From NCBI RefSeq assembly GCF_029931775.1, contig NC_079312.1, positions 8,997,821 through 9,061,820 of the forward strand: DNA of 64,000 nt, given 5' to 3'. The position numbers and the translations under genes were made by a program. The DNA comes from Euleptes europaea. Lineage: Eukaryota > Chordata > Lepidosauria > Squamata > Sphaerodactylidae. The notes under the pieces were generated by a model that saw only the letters and a list, made by a program, of their open reading frames with translations, ran no database searches and was not told where the DNA came from. Position 1 is the first letter of the stretch. Each line of letters starts with the position of its first letter. Below are positions 50,563-62,341 of this stretch, one piece after another.

Positions 50563-51287
50563 CAGGGGTGGGGAACCTTTTTTCCGCCAAGGGCCATTTG
50601 GATATTTATAACATCATTTGCGGGCCATACAAAATTATCAACTTAAAAATTAGTTGACCAAGCCCCAAGCAGGCAGCTGCCCCAGATGACACCCCCACCC
50701 CGCATGTGCAGGCAAGCAGGCAGGCATCCAACCAGTGGTGCACTTGCCCACTTGGTGGCACAGGATGGTCTGTTGCACCAGCTGGGCGTAGCCGTCCAGC
50801 CACACACCGGAGTTGCTCCTGCTCCGCATGGTCGGGGCCAGATTCTACAGCTGGCTCCTGCTGGCTCTGCCTGCAGGGATGAAATGAGGACACACTGGCT
50901 AAGAACCCCCCCCCCCCCGCGCGCCACCTTGCATTCTGGCCCTGCCTCCTTTAACCCCTCCATTGTCGCCATTTCCACCTCCAGCCCTCTTGTAGTACAG
51001 AGGGAATACGTTTCTCCATGGCCCGGGTGGGAAAGGGTTAACACAGTTTTTGGGGCAGCCCTAGCAGCTCCATAGCTAACAACTCTTCTGCAGGGGTGGG
51101 GGAAAGGTTCCTTTTCTCCGCAAAACAAAAATCCGCCTTGAACAGAGGCTATTCCTGTCCCTGAGAGGGGGTGGATCACCAGTCTTAGATCCTTCTGAGC
51201 TAGAGATCTGCCAGGACCCACGAAAGGGCAGACCAAATGCTTTTGCGGGCCTTAAACGGCCCCCTGACCTGACGTTCCCCCCCCCTG
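50563..51287 (+). mobile_element. hAT-type element, longest copy
   Basis: CAGGGGTGGGGAACC start, GTTCCCCCCCCCTG end, perfect 8-bp duplication CTTTATAC (50555-50562 and 51288-51295). Contains an extra ~250 bp (50660-50930) absent from the 63568 copy. Confidence 0.9.
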
Positions 51288-51570
51288 CTTTATACATTGG
51301 GTGGTGAGGTAGTAGAGGGTCATGCAACGATCTGTAGTACTTTGTCCTTTCCTGAAAACAATTTGTTCTGGGTGAATGACCTTGTTAGCCTGCTTCCACT
51401 CCTCCAACTTTCTAAGTTGATGTTTGCTGTAAAATTTAGACACTACATCCAACAGCTTTATTGGTCAGTAGTTCCTAGAATCCCTCTTGCTGCCCTTTTT
51501 AAAGATGGGGATGACTATACTTTGTTTCCAACCCGTCGGGAAAATCCCCATTAAATTGTTCAAAGTCAGG

Positions 51571-51760
51571 GGTCCCCAATGTGGTGCCTATGGGCACCGT
51601 GGCACCTGCTGACACCTTTTCGGACACCCACCAAGAGTTTTTGGGGAGTGGGTAGGGCCAGGTAGGGCTTTCCCCCAGCAAGGTTTCTGATGCTTGGAGA
51701 TTTGATTGGCTGTGCAGATTTTTTTAAATGTTGTTTTTGCAGCAGCTGCCAGCAAGCACA
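51571..51760 (+). mobile_element. hAT-type element, CAGGGGTCC family, 3'-truncated
   Basis: AGGGGTCCCCAATGTGGTGC, GGCACCGTGGCACCTGCTGA, TTGATTGGCTGTGCAGATTT, GCAGCAGCTGCCAGC. Confidence 0.65.
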
Positions 51761-52087
51761 AGGGTAAGGGAGGAAGGGGTGGGTTGCTAGAGGGAAAAAC
51801 ATCCCCAGATGTTGCTATCAGGCCTTCTGATTTTAAAAGTGGTTTGTCTTTTTTAATGCAATTTTATTTCCTCTGGACCTTTAGGTTTCTATGTTATTCA
51901 TAATTTTTGCTGCCTTTTCAGCAAGAGGTGGCATCGCCTTTCATTTTGTGTGCTGGTTGATTCTGCCATTTCCAGCCACTGACCCCTCAAACCCTGCATT
52001 AACTGCTCTCATTGAGGGAAAGACTTTCCTGAGGCTGAGACTGGCCTTTCCTGGCACCTCCTTCCACAGGATCCAGAGACCTTAGGC

Positions 52088-52245
52088 AGATCATGAGAGG
52101 GAGGGCACCTTGCCCATCTTCTGCCCATGGAATATGGGTCACTGGGGGTGTAAGGGGGGGAGGTAGTTTGGAATTTCCTGCATTGTGCTGGGGGTTGGAC
52201 TAGATGACTCTGGTGGTCCCTTCCAACTCTGATTCTCTGATTCTC
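52088..52245 (+). repeat. CR1-type LINE tail
   Basis: TTTCCTGCATTGTGCTGGGG, GGACTAGATGACTCTGGTGG, CCTTCCAACTCTGATTC. Confidence 0.7.
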
Positions 52246-52406
52246 AAGAATCTGGAATCTTCCGTACGTGAAGCCAACACTTGACCACTGAGCCACAGGC
52301 TCACCCCTCCCTTGCCCTCCTAACCCAAGCGTTTTTGGTGCCCTTCCCTACTCTTTCAAGTCAGAAAAAGAATGAGGATTCAAGAACAAACCTTTATTTA
52401 CTTCAC

Positions 52407-52615
52407 ATAAGAACATAAGAAAAGCCCTGCTGGATCAGACCAAGGTCCATCAAGTCCAGCAGTCTGTTCACACCGTGGCCAACCAGGTGCCTCTAGGAAT
52501 GACTGTGTTGTCCTGCCTGTGTTCCACAGCACCTAATATAATAGGCCTGCTCCTCTGATCCTGGAGATAATAGGTATGCGTCATGACTAGTATCCATTTC
52601 TACTAGTACCACGAG
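52407..52615 (-). repeat. CR1-type LINE tail
   Basis: ACATAAGAACATAAGAAAAG, GTCCAGCAGTCTGTTCACAC, GGTATGCGTCATGACTAGTA, reverse orientation. Confidence 0.7.
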
Positions 52616-53420
52616 ATATCATTCAAAGTGAAAAAAAGAAATTAACTGACTTTTTAAAGTCAGGCTTAATGCCCATATACTGAACACAGTATACTGCACA
52701 TTAGCTAAGTTTTAATGGTTTTCAGCTGTTAAAAGTGTTTAAATGGATTCCTGCAAAGCAACTATTTTGGGGAAAGCTATAAAAGCCCACCCCCCACCCC
52801 GGATGAATAGGGTTGACTGAAGTCCTGCTCCAGCCTCCCAGTAAGTGCAAGGCTACTGAGTCAGACAGTATGGCGATTTGGCACAAGTTTATCTATATCC
52901 AGTTTGTGGTTTTTCACACACCCGCCCCGGACTCCCACCTGCCTTGCTCAATTCAGCGGAAGGCCACAATGGATGAAAAGTAAACCAATGGAAGATGGAT
53001 CAGTAAGACTGTGATACAGATAGTCATTTGGCCTCGTAAACAGCGCAGGACGAAGTGAAAAAATATTTGTAAATGATTATTAAGAGTCAGTTTACCAGTT
53101 CCATGGAAGATACTTCTTACAAGTGTAGATATGCATTACATACATGGATTTAAATCATGCAGAGACCCTGGGACCCGCTTCTTCTCCAGTTGTCATGCCT
53201 GTGCAGACAGTTTGTCATTCTGAAATGACAGCAGGTTCCCATATTTTGAGTAAAAACAGTGCTTTGAGAAAGCCACCTTTCTTTATTCAGTAATGGGTGC
53301 TGTTTTTGTTCCTGAGTCTCCATACTAAACAAACTGTGAAAAGTAGCTTGCAAACTTATCAATACAGAAAACATAACCATGAAGAAAATAAGAAGAAGCT
53401 AGCGTGTACAGGTCGCTGCC
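52616..53420. other. Nothing recognised
   Basis: AT-rich intergenic DNA without a supported frame or recognised repeat. Confidence 0.4.
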
Positions 53421-53925
53421 TGTTACAATCTCACAGGTGTGAAGCATTGACATGGTGATGTGTCCCCTCATTTACATAGAGTCCAATGGAGTAAATGAAG
53501 ACAAGGAGGTTGGGTTGGGCTTCATGGTTGATTTATTGGGCCAATACGTCAGACTTGGAGATCCAAGAAGCAGACCGATGTTAGCCCTGCAATCTTGTCA
53601 CACCGAGGGGGAGGGGTCAATACAAGAGGTTATATAGACATTTCACATTCCGATGACATTCGGTGTGGCTTGTCATTACCACGTCATTACTTTCTACAGA
53701 GTGGGTGGGCATCGCTACATTTCTGAACAGAACTCTATTGTTCCCTAGCAGTGAGGAGAAACGAAACGTAAAGCAAGGGGATGGGGGGGTGAAGGCTATC
53801 TGGCCATCCGTTAGCAGACAATGGAATCTGTGTGCATGTTTGGTTGCTATGCAAAAGGCAGGAAAGGAGGGGCCATTGGGAAGCTGCTTCTTGTAAGACT
53901 TCAGCACCTCGTTGTACACGTGTAG
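53421..53925 (-). mobile_element. Possible solo LTR (fossil), retrovirus-like
   Basis: The minus strand shows a TATA-like TATATAAC, then about 100 bp later AATAAATC followed by a pyrimidine-rich stretch, the usual U3-R-U5 order. Ends and target duplication could not be fixed, so limits are approximate. A 100-codon open frame inside has no recognisable product. Confidence 0.4.
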
Positions 53926-54056
53926 CCTGTGTGTCTGAACGTGGTTACTCTATCACAATAATGGTTCCCATGACCCCGCTTCCCTCGATTTCAGAGTGCT
54001 TCAGATGGATGAATCTCTGTGTACAGCTGCAGGGAAAACTTTAGATACTATCATAT

Positions 54057-54205
54057 TGGCCAGGGATCCTGGAGGTTTTTTGCCTTCCTCTGGGCACAGA
54101 GCAGGAGTCACTGGGGGGGGGGGGCAAGGGGTGTGAATTTCCTGTGTTGTGCAGTGGGCTGGACTAGGTGACCTTGGAGGCCTCTTCCAACTCGATGTTT
54201 CTATT
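54057..54205 (+). repeat. CR1-type LINE tail
   Basis: CAGGGATCCTGGAGGTTTTT, TTTCCTGTGTTGTGCAGTGG, GGACTAGGTGACCTTGGAGG. Confidence 0.7.
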
Positions 54206-54329
54206 TGGTGTATGGCTATGAGTCAAACCTTTACTACTAGTCGTAAACCTTATGGTCTGGGATCTAGCACGGCACTCAGAAAGTGCTGGAACAGGGAGGG
54301 TGCAAGCAAGCAAGTCACCTGAACACATG

Positions 54330-54515
54330 AAGCTTCCTTATTCCACATCAGACCGCTGGTCCATCAAAGTCAGTATTGTCTAGATTGGCAGTGGTTCTCC
54401 AGGGTCTCAGGTTAGGGGTCTTTCACATTACCCCCACGAGATCCTTTTCCAGGGATTGAACCTGGGACCTTCTGCAAGCCAAGCCGATTCTCTCCCACTG
54501 AGGCAAAGCCCCTCC
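54330..54515 (-). repeat. tRNA-type SINE S2
   Basis: CACATGAAGCTTCCTTATTC, GGGATTGAACCTGGGACCTT (B-box reverse) and CACTGAGGCAAAGCCCCTCC, reverse orientation. Confidence 0.65.
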
Positions 54516-54629
54516 CAAGCCACAAGCTTCAGGAAAGGCAGGAAATCCACTGGGGCGTTAACCCGAGGAGAAATCCCTTTTCCAGAAGAGATGAGAGGAA
54601 AACCCTGAGCTAGGTGACCTTATGTTCTT

Positions 54630-54968
54630 ATACGCATAGTTAAATTGTGGAACTCCCTGCCCCAAAATGTGGTGATGGCTGCCAACTTGGAAGGCTTTAA
54701 GGGGGGAGTGGACATTTTCATGGAGGAGAGGGCTATCCATGACTACTAGTCAAAATGGATACTGGTCATGATGTATACCTATTCTCTCCAAAATCAGAGG
54801 TGCATGCCTATTATATTAGGTGCTGCGGAGCACAGGCAGGATGGTGCTGCTGCCGCCGTCTTGTTTGGGGGCTTCCTAGAAGCACCTGATGGGCCACTGT
54901 GTGAACAGACTGCTGGACTTGATGGGCCTTGGTCTGATCCAGCAGGGCCTTTCTTATGTTCTTATGTG
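54630..54968 (+). repeat. CR1-type LINE 3' end
   Basis: GTGGAACTCCCTGCCCCAAA, TGGCTGCCAACTTGGAAGGC, ATGTATACCTATTCTCTCCA, CTGGACTTGATGGGCCTTGG. Confidence 0.75.
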
Positions 54969-55629
54969 CTTAGCTAAGTCAGAGAGGAAGGAGATCTTCA
55001 TGAGTTCCAAAGACGGACAGGCTGACTGACTAAATGGCGGAAGTTGTTCTTTTGGTGAAATGACTCCCTCATCTCCATAGGTAATTACAACAGCTACAGT
55101 TTTGTACTCTGTTGATGCTCAGAGGGTAGCCAAAAGGGTGACAAGACGAAGTGGTTGAAAAACCAGTTTGCACAGGCTCTGGTTTTCAGATGGAAAACTG
55201 GATGAAGGCCGACTCCTCTGGTTCGCAACTGGCTGCCACCCGATCAGACAAATGACTCTTGCGAGAATGCAGAGTGTTCAGGGGACCCAGACGATTCTGG
55301 AACTGGCGTTTCCCAGCAGGTCGAGCCTTTTCCTCTCGCAAAAAGAAGTCCTGTCCCCCCACTAACCATTGAAAGAAGGAGCATGAATCCTAGAGACTTA
55401 TTTGCCTCTTTTAGGATTCACTGCTCCTGGGTCTGCCGCCCCTGGATTTTGTCTAAAAAAGAATCCTCTTAGTTCCTTAAAAAAAACCCCTCTGTCCTTA
55501 AAAAAGAATCCTCTTAGTAAGAAACTTCATTTCCAGGCATGCGGGGGCCTGATTTGGATCGGCACCATAGGAGACAAGGAGGCTGAAGCCTCCCACCACA
55601 CAGTTTGCCTGATCCAGTGTGGATCAGTG
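54969..55629. other. Nothing recognised; short AAAAA(A)CCCCT repeat scraps
   Basis: No gene or known repeat. Around 55450-55530 the phrase AAAAAAGAATCCTCTTAGT occurs twice. Confidence 0.35.
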
Positions 55630-55858
55630 GAAGCCGGTGTGGTGTAATGGACTTCATTACGAGTGTTGGACTAGTATGCAAAGGCCCCAGGTTAAAATCC
55701 CCACTCAGGCCACGGGATGCTCGCTGGGTGACCTTGGGCCAGTCACACTCTCAACGTAACCTACCTCACAGGGTTGTTGAGAGGATAAAAACGGAGGAGA
55801 TGAGAAAGATGCAAGCAGCTTTGGAGCCCCAGTGGGGTGGAGGCAGGGTATAAATGAA
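55630..55858 (+). repeat. tRNA-type SINE, S1-like
   Basis: GGAAGCCGGTGTGGTGTAAT head, CTCGCTGGGTGACCTTGGGC, CACAGGGTTGTTGAGAGGAT tail. Confidence 0.6.
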
Positions 55859-56279
55859 TCAAGTAAACAGATATCGGAAATGGCCCCAAGTGACTCTTTT
55901 GGGACTCCTGACTGGGCCAATACACGTCTGGAAATCAAGCTCCAAGCAGACAACTTCCCAGAACAAATCTTATCACAGGACCTGGGACAGACCTGGAAAC
56001 GAGGCATTGTGTAGTGAGAGCCTAGCATGGTTTCCTACACCAGGGTGGACGGGGATCCAGGTGAGAATGGGTGGCCTTCATGGGTTCCCAGATCTTGTCA
56101 AGGTTAATCATGGGAGCTGCATTTAAAGGATCTCTAAATTGACCACGAGTCCTCGAGCTTTGTAGTGTCTCAGTTCTATTTCTGCCAGCCTCTGAAGCAG
56201 ACCGTCTGTGACTGGGTCTAGCATAGAGGGGGGCTTCCCATTTGTAGGAGAAAGTAAAGTCCTGAAGCAGAAAGGGGCC

Positions 56280-57240
56280 TCTGCTGCCAGCCCCACTCCA
56301 CCTCTGGGGATCTAAGAAGCCCAGTGCATCTGTGCCGGGGGGGAACAGGTGAGCCGGATCTTGCTTGGGGAGGGGTTGGGGGGGAGAGGAGGGCAACATC
56401 AGGTCTTGCTGGAGGTAATTCAGGGCTGGGGGGGGGGCTCCTTCCCCTTCCCCTTCCCCAAATGTCTCTGGTCTCTTCCCGCCCTTCCCCATCCCCAAGC
56501 AAATGCAAAGCCCGTTTTGCAGAGAGAAAGGAGGAGGAGGGGAGGGTCTGGGCTTTGCATCCCCATGGAAGGGGGCGATGTTTGGGCGGAGGGTCGCCCC
56601 TGTGGCCTGTCTCCGCCCCACAGAAATGAAGGCCAGCGAGTCTACAATCCTAGAGAGGCCTTTGTGGGTCTGACCCATGGAAAAGCAGCAGCAGCAGCAG
56701 CAGCTCCTCCCGAGTGAGTCCAGGGGGACCCCGAGGCTGGAAAGTGCGGGGTGGGTGGAAGGGAAATGCAAGGGCGGTCAGAGGCGGGCCCCAATCCGGG
56801 AGAGGGAGCGATACCCACCGCACCAAAAAGCCTGGGGGGGGGGGTCCCTGCTCCGTCGGGCTCTCCTCTTCCCTCCCCCCTCTCTGCATGAGGCTGGGGG
56901 GGGGAGGGGAGAGAGATGCAGCCCCCCCCTTCCTTGCATCGCGAGTGGTCCAGGTTTGCAGGGAGGAGGGGAGGACGGGGCGGAGAGCCTGGATGGGTCA
57001 TCATCTGGGGGGGTCCTGGGAGGGGGGGTCGTGAGTCAGGGAAAGGCAGGGGGAGAGGGGGCTGGATTTGGGGGGGGGAGTGTTTGGAGCGAGACCCCCC
57101 AGACAGGTCCTCTGCAGGGCTGATGGGAGAGGAGGAGGCACCGGCTTCTCCTGGCAGGCGGCGTCTTTGGATGCGAGGCGCCTCCAGCTTCCCCCAACTC
57201 TTCCCCGCATGAATGCGGAGGCATTTTGGCCTGGAAGGGT
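56280..57240 (+). promoter_or_regulatory. CpG-rich stretch, candidate promoter/first exon for gene E
   Basis: Strongly GC- and CpG-rich with G-tracts. Inside it, ATG 56677 starts a short frame MEKQQQQQQLLP ending at a strong donor (CCGA|GTGAGT, 56713/56714). Spliced to the gene E acceptor at 63006 the frame meets a stop within about ten codons, so it would be a 5' leader with a small upstream frame rather than protein-coding. Distance to gene E is 6 kb. Inference only. Confidence 0.35.
56685..56703 (+). repeat. (CAG)n run
   Basis: Six to seven CAG triplets, coding glutamine in the short frame from ATG 56677 if that is ever translated. Confidence 0.9.
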
Positions 57241-57500
57241 TAACAGAGGCATGCTATTTCCACCTTGTGGTTTCCAAAATGTTGATCTGGGGGGGGGGGG
57301 TTGGGGGGGTCTTTAATGCATGCCACTGCTTTCTGCAGCCCCGTTTTTTATTGAAGGCTTTTTGCTCTGGCCCATTCCTGCCTCTTGCGGCTGTTACCCG
57401 GTCCCAATCGTGGACCCTCGTCGGAATAATAACCAGTTTATTTCCCGTCTCAGATTGGGGGTGGGGGGCAGGAGGACAGAATACCCCGGAGTGGTTAAAG

Positions 57501-57786
57501 CAGTGGTTCCCAACCTTTTTTGGACCAGGGACCGCTAGGACTTTTTTGTTCGGTGCAGGGACCCCAAGGTTCAAAACAACAATTCTGAGAATTTGAAAAT
57601 AAACTTTAATCATAACTGTTAGTGAAACATTAAACTTAGAATAACATTTGAATATATATTTTTATAATAGAGAACTTTTGAATGAAAATATTAATTTATT
57701 ATGGGTTTATAACTTTGTTTCGCGGACCTTAATTTAGTTCTCGCGGACCCCGGGGGGGTCCATGGACCCCTGGTTGGGAACCAGTG
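57501..57786 (+). mobile_element. hAT-type non-autonomous element with perfect target duplication
   Basis: Ends CAGTGGTTCCCAACC and GGTTGGGAACCAGTG (one mismatch). 8-bp duplication GGTTAAAG at 57493-57500 and 57787-57794. Length 286 bp. A different hAT family from the CAGGGGTGGGG copies. Confidence 0.92.
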
Positions 57787-57859
57787 GGTTAAAGGGAGGC
57801 ACATGAGCGTGGGAGAGGGGGGCAGGTTTCCTGCTCCATACAGAAGGGAGGATCAGGCT

Positions 57860-58065
57860 ATTCATGGCTACTCGTCCAAATGGATACTAGGTATGAATGC
57901 CTATTCTCTCCAGGACCAGAGGAGCAGGCCTATTATCTCAGGTGCTGCGGAGCACAGGCAGGATGGTGCTGCCGCCGCCGGAGGCACCTGGTCGGCCACT
58001 GAGTGTGAACCGACTGCTGGGCTTGCTGGGCCTCCTGGGTCTGATCCAGCAGGGCTTCCCTTGTG
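57860..58065 (+). repeat. CR1-type LINE tail
   Basis: GCTATTCATGGCTACTCGTC, ATGCCTATTCTCTCCAGGAC and AACCGACTGCTGGGCTTGCT. Confidence 0.7.
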
Positions 58066-59325
58066 TTCTTAGCCATGTTTTTGTGCCGTGACAGTGCCAC
58101 AAAGCGGTGGATGCCTGATGGGTTGATTTTAGTGTGGCCTGACACAAAAGGATCCAGGAGGATTCCTGCTTTGTTGGGAATTTCATCTTTGTGCCGTGGC
58201 AGCACCATGCGGCAGTGGGCGGGTGATTTTTGTGGTGCTGCCTGTGGACTAAGACATGATCTACAGTGGTTTTCTTTTCTTTCAGTGTAAAAATCATATG
58301 ATTTAATGAGGATCCGTTGAAATTCTTTTACACGCAGCTGCAACTGAGGTGTGGTATTTCTATAATCTTTTTGGTCCATTTCCTCTCTGTAGGGCAACCA
58401 ACAGGATGTGGGTTGGGGGCGGTGGCTACCTAGGTATGCAGAAGAGTTTGGGAATTGAAAGAAAAGGATCCTCCCCCACCCCAAAGCACCCCAGCAGTGA
58501 GGCCTGAGCATGCTTCTCACGCTCCAGGAGCTAGGGGAGATGGAAATCAGTTGAGCATTGTTTAATGGGCACGAAAAGGACAAAGGAGGGAGGGGCACGG
58601 AGACAATGGGCACCCCCTGACCTCAACTCCCCACTCCAGAGGCTGACTCTCCCCCCCACACACACAAACACATAAACACCAAGGATGCTTTGTGGAAAAG
58701 GGGGCAGATACCCCTATGCTCCTTGTTTAACCCCGAGTCCACTGGGGGGGGGGGCTAACAAACTGGGTACTTCACAGAAGGGGGAAAAGGTGCAATCTTC
58801 CCAGAGTGATTGGAGGGCCTGAAGTTGCAGGTAGCTTAACTCAGAAGGACTTCAGCCCTTTAAACTTATTTGAATGTATTGATTTGATTTGATTTCTATT
58901 ATAAAACTGCACATTAATATTCTAGGTATGAGAATTTCTTATACTGATTACTGGAAGGGGAGTTGTGTTAATGTTATTAATTGCCTATTAGTCTGTATGG
59001 TGGTGGTGGTGGTTGTGAATGTTTGCAATGGATGTTCTGTGAACCTTCCAAGAGTGGTTGGAGGGCCTGAAGCTGCTGGTCGCTCCCCTCAGAAGGACTC
59101 CGGCTTTTCAATAAAGCTGCACATTGGTATTCGAGGGCAGCTCAGCTACTCCCTCAGTTCATTCATTGGGGGAAAAAACCAATTCTTTGATATCCTTCTT
59201 TGATTTAAATAGAAGCTACATTTGGCTGGGGGTGACCTCAGAGTTGGGAGGGTGGACATGGTGAGACACAATTCCTCACCCTCCCCAGAAATGCCCTCTT
59301 CCTTCCCCCCCCCCCAGCTTGGGGG
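58066..59325. other. Nothing recognised
   Basis: A long minus-strand open frame (58613-57933) overlaps a CR1 tail and lacks domains, so it is not called. A GTGCCGTG(A/G)CAG phrase recurs at 58083 and 58193. Confidence 0.35.
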
Positions 59326-59877
59326 TGTCACGGTCTCTGACATAATTATGGTATTTTGTGTACATGTGCAGAATTAATTCCATGTAGAGCTTGAACACAA
59401 CATACAAACTGAACCACAAACTGCAGAGGTTTGTGTAATGAAAAGCCTGGCAACAGCTTGCAAAATGCAAATGTCCTTAGAACAGGCTGACTGAATTCTC
59501 TCAAGGTCAGCTCTTTCAAGAGCTAACTAACTTACCCTGGTCTTATCCTTGAAGGGAGAAGAACAGAGTTCTCCTTCACTATCTGCCAGAAGGGTGTATT
59601 GTTGGTGTTTGGAAGAAGTATCAGACACCCCAAAGGCGAGTGAATACTGCAGAGTCAGCACGTATACAAAAGTGCTATTTTATTTCACAGTGTCAAAGTG
59701 CTTCGCAAAGCATCCACTTCTCTCAACCCACAACCAAATACATATATGTTACACTTATATACATTACTGGCATAGTCTCCCAGCCAATCAGCAGTTGGCT
59801 GCCTTGTCTCCAGGACCATCTAGCTCAGTCCAGTGCAAGCCAGTTTTTCTGCTCAGTCATTGAGCTGACATGTGACA
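59326..59877 (-). mobile_element. Possible LTR-like fossil
   Basis: Outer bases TGTCAC...GTGACA are inverted. The minus strand has TATATAAG then AATAAAAT about 75 bp on. No matching target duplication was found, so it may be chance or a recombined LTR. Confidence 0.3.
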
Positions 59878-60343
59878 TCACCAATCACCTGGCTGTCACT
59901 TAGATCTTTTCTATCTACTTGCCATGTGCAGTCTTACATGTCCACATGTATCTGAAATTACCCTTTCTGACTCCGCTACCAGCTGTCAGCTGTTTATATC
60001 TCAAGAGCAGAAAAGTCCTGCCATCCTCAAGGTCTACTAAAAAGACCTTACATTTACTAAAAAGACCTTACTGCCCTGTAAGTGCAGTAATAACCTAAAC
60101 CTTGCTTTTTATAACTTCAAGGCAATAAGTTTCTTGCTTTCTGTGACCTTGTTGAAGGCTATGTTTCCTACTGACCAGATGGTTACGTGTTACAATGTAA
60201 GCAATAATTGTGTTTTATGATTTATATAGTTATATGTTGTATTTTAGATTTCTACATAGTCTCATTTAATGCGTATTGTACTGACGATGAGAATGGTATG
60301 AAAATTGAGTATATGGCGTGATCATGGAGCTCAGAAATGATTG

Positions 60344-60568
60344 GTTCTTGTAGGTTATCTGGGCTGTGTGACCGTGGTCTTGATATTTTCTTTCCTGATG
60401 TTTCGCCAGTAGCTGTGGCAGGCATCTTCCTTCAGTGTTACTCCTCTGAAGATGCCTGCCACAGCTGCTGGCAAAACGTCAGGAAACAAAATACCAAGAC
60501 CACGGTCACACAGCCCGGATAACCTACAAGAACCAATGAACTCTGACTGTGAAAGCCTTCGACAATAT
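60344..60568. mobile_element. Hammerhead family 1 retroposon, snap-back palindrome
   Basis: Left arm TTCTTGTAGGTTATCTGGGC mirrors the right arm GCCCGGATAACCTACAAGAA. 13-bp duplication TCAGAAATGATTG at 60331-60343 and 60569-60581. Left arm lacks part of the ribozyme block. Confidence 0.82.
60442..60484 (+). ncRNA. Hammerhead-ribozyme-like motif, family 1, decayed
   Basis: TCCT/AGGA, CTGAAGA, GCCTGC/GCTGGC, then AAAA in place of GAAA, ACGT, GTC. The core change is the one expected from CpG decay. Confidence 0.45.
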
Positions 60569-60892
60569 TCAGAAATGATTGTTTATATTTCAAGCAAAAT
60601 AGACTGAAAGGAAAGGAAGCCCATATTTGGTCATGGGGAGAAACTAATAACCTGAAAAGCTGCAACTAAGACATTATTGCACTGCTCTTGTTATCTGAAA
60701 GTGGGGAGAAAGATATCCCTCCTGATAGCAAAAGTGGGAAGAAAGATATCCCTCCTGATGGTAAAAATAACACTCTTAATGAGTCTGAAACAGTATAAAT
60801 ACAGCTACAGTAAGCCCAGAGAATGAGAACCTTCCAAAGGCTCTCAAGAAAAGGCTGACTGGTATGTATGGCTTAAACACATTACTCTAGAC

Positions 60893-61795
60893 CAGGGATG
60901 GGGAACCTCAGGCCCGGGGGCGAGGACATTTTTTGTGGCCCTTGGGAGCTCTGGGGCCCTGCCGCAGAGGCGAGGCGCAGGGCGGCCCTCCCCAAGGGTG
61001 TTCCTGGGGCCGCGACTTACAGGGGGGCTGCGGCGCCCTTTGGACCTCCTCTTGCCGACTGTCGGCTGTTGGTCGGTGAGAGGAGGGGAGGGACGCTTCT
61101 CCCAAGGCTGCCCCCTACAGCTGCGGCGTGCAGGAAGGCCACGGCACATTGTAAGCCCCTCTCACTGCCTGTTGGCTGTTGAGCAGCGAGGGTGGGGGGA
61201 AGAGGCCGGCGGCTCCCGGCGGCAGAGCATGCATGCAGGAGCTGATTGGGCTTGGGGGGGGTTGTGGACTCTGGGGGGGGAGGGCATGGAGACTGGGGCC
61301 CGGTACGGGGCCGGCGTGCACGGGTGTGTGTGTGTGTGGGGGGGAAGGCTTTCCTCTCTTTTCTTCCTCTTTTTCTGTCACTCCTTCTCCTTTCTCTCCC
61401 TCTCTTTCTGTCTCTTTTTTCTTTCCATCCGTCCTTTTCTTTCTTTCTCCCCCTCTCTCCATTTCTTTTTCCCTTTCTCTCTCTTTCTCCCTCCCTCTTC
61501 CTCTTTCTCTGTTTTCCTTCCTCCCTTGCCGATTGACTGTGGGCTGCGCCCCCCTAGCGCCTTGTTTGCTTGGGCCCACCGCTGGATGCCCTCCCGCCTG
61601 GGAGGGGGGAACGGGAGCGCCCTGCAGGCCTTCTCTGTGTGGCCTCCCCTGGGTTTGCCAACCTCCAGGTGGTGGCTGGAGACCTGGCAACCCTAGCCTC
61701 TCCCCCCCATCAGGAGAGCTACACCTGGTATGGCCCCTGAATGATGTCATAAATGTGCAAATGCCCCTTGGCAGGAAAAAGGTTCCCCACCCCTG
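60893..61795 (+). mobile_element. hAT-type element with internal insertions
   Basis: CAGGGATGGGGAACC start, GGTTCCCCACCCCTG end, duplication CTCTAGAC/CTCTAGCC (7/8). Holds GC-rich DNA, a pyrimidine tract and a remnant of the ~220-bp TIR repeat at 61652-61697. Confidence 0.82.
61345..61530. repeat. Polypyrimidine (CTTT/CCTC)n low-complexity tract
   Basis: About 185 bp almost purely C and T on the plus strand. Gives long spurious open frames on both strands. Confidence 0.95.
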
Positions 61796-61803
61796 CTCTA
61801 GCC

Positions 61804-62341
61804 TTTATGAATTAGATACTTTGAATCAGAATAATTTGACTGTTATATTTTAGAAGTTGGATTTTGAAACTGAATAGTATGTAAGGCTTGCTTTTACTTC
61901 ATACATTGTAAATACATACATTGTACTTTGACAAGAGTTTTTATAGAAGTGTTAAAGATGATAATTTGCATTTTACACATATTTTACTAGAAGTATATCA
62001 ATAAAAAGACTTGCTTTTTAAAAGTAGGTAAAGTTGTTGAGTCCTGCTTACTCGATGACTGGCTGAATAAGATACCTTCACTTCTCAGTAAGTGGTACAT
62101 TCTAAGAGCCTATCATCTGAACAACACAACCCGCTTCAGGGGTTTCCGCCTTCTGATCTTCAGGTATAATTAATGATACTAGAGGTGCCCTTTCTTGAAC
62201 CTCCAACTTTAAAATGGTCATTTTTATACCCTCAAAAGCCTCTGTGAGCCGAGAAGGCGGCCAAACCAAGATGCTGACCCTGCCACTCTAGGGAGAAGAG
62301 TGACCCCCCCCCACAAAGTTCAATAAGAGGGCTTGTGTGTT
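61804..62341. other. Nothing recognised
   Basis: AT-rich intergenic DNA; no supported frame or repeat. Confidence 0.35.

Noticed and set aside
56022-57004. Open frames of 100-249 codons on the minus strand
   Set aside because: Artefacts of GC-rich, stop-poor CpG island sequence; proline-rich, no start context or homology recognised.
57933-58613. 226-codon minus-strand open frame
   Set aside because: Overlaps a CR1 tail in antisense and has no recognisable domain.
61115-61853. Open frames of 211-253 codons on both strands
   Set aside because: They come from the polypyrimidine tract and GC-rich DNA inside a hAT element; low complexity, no domains, no splice context.
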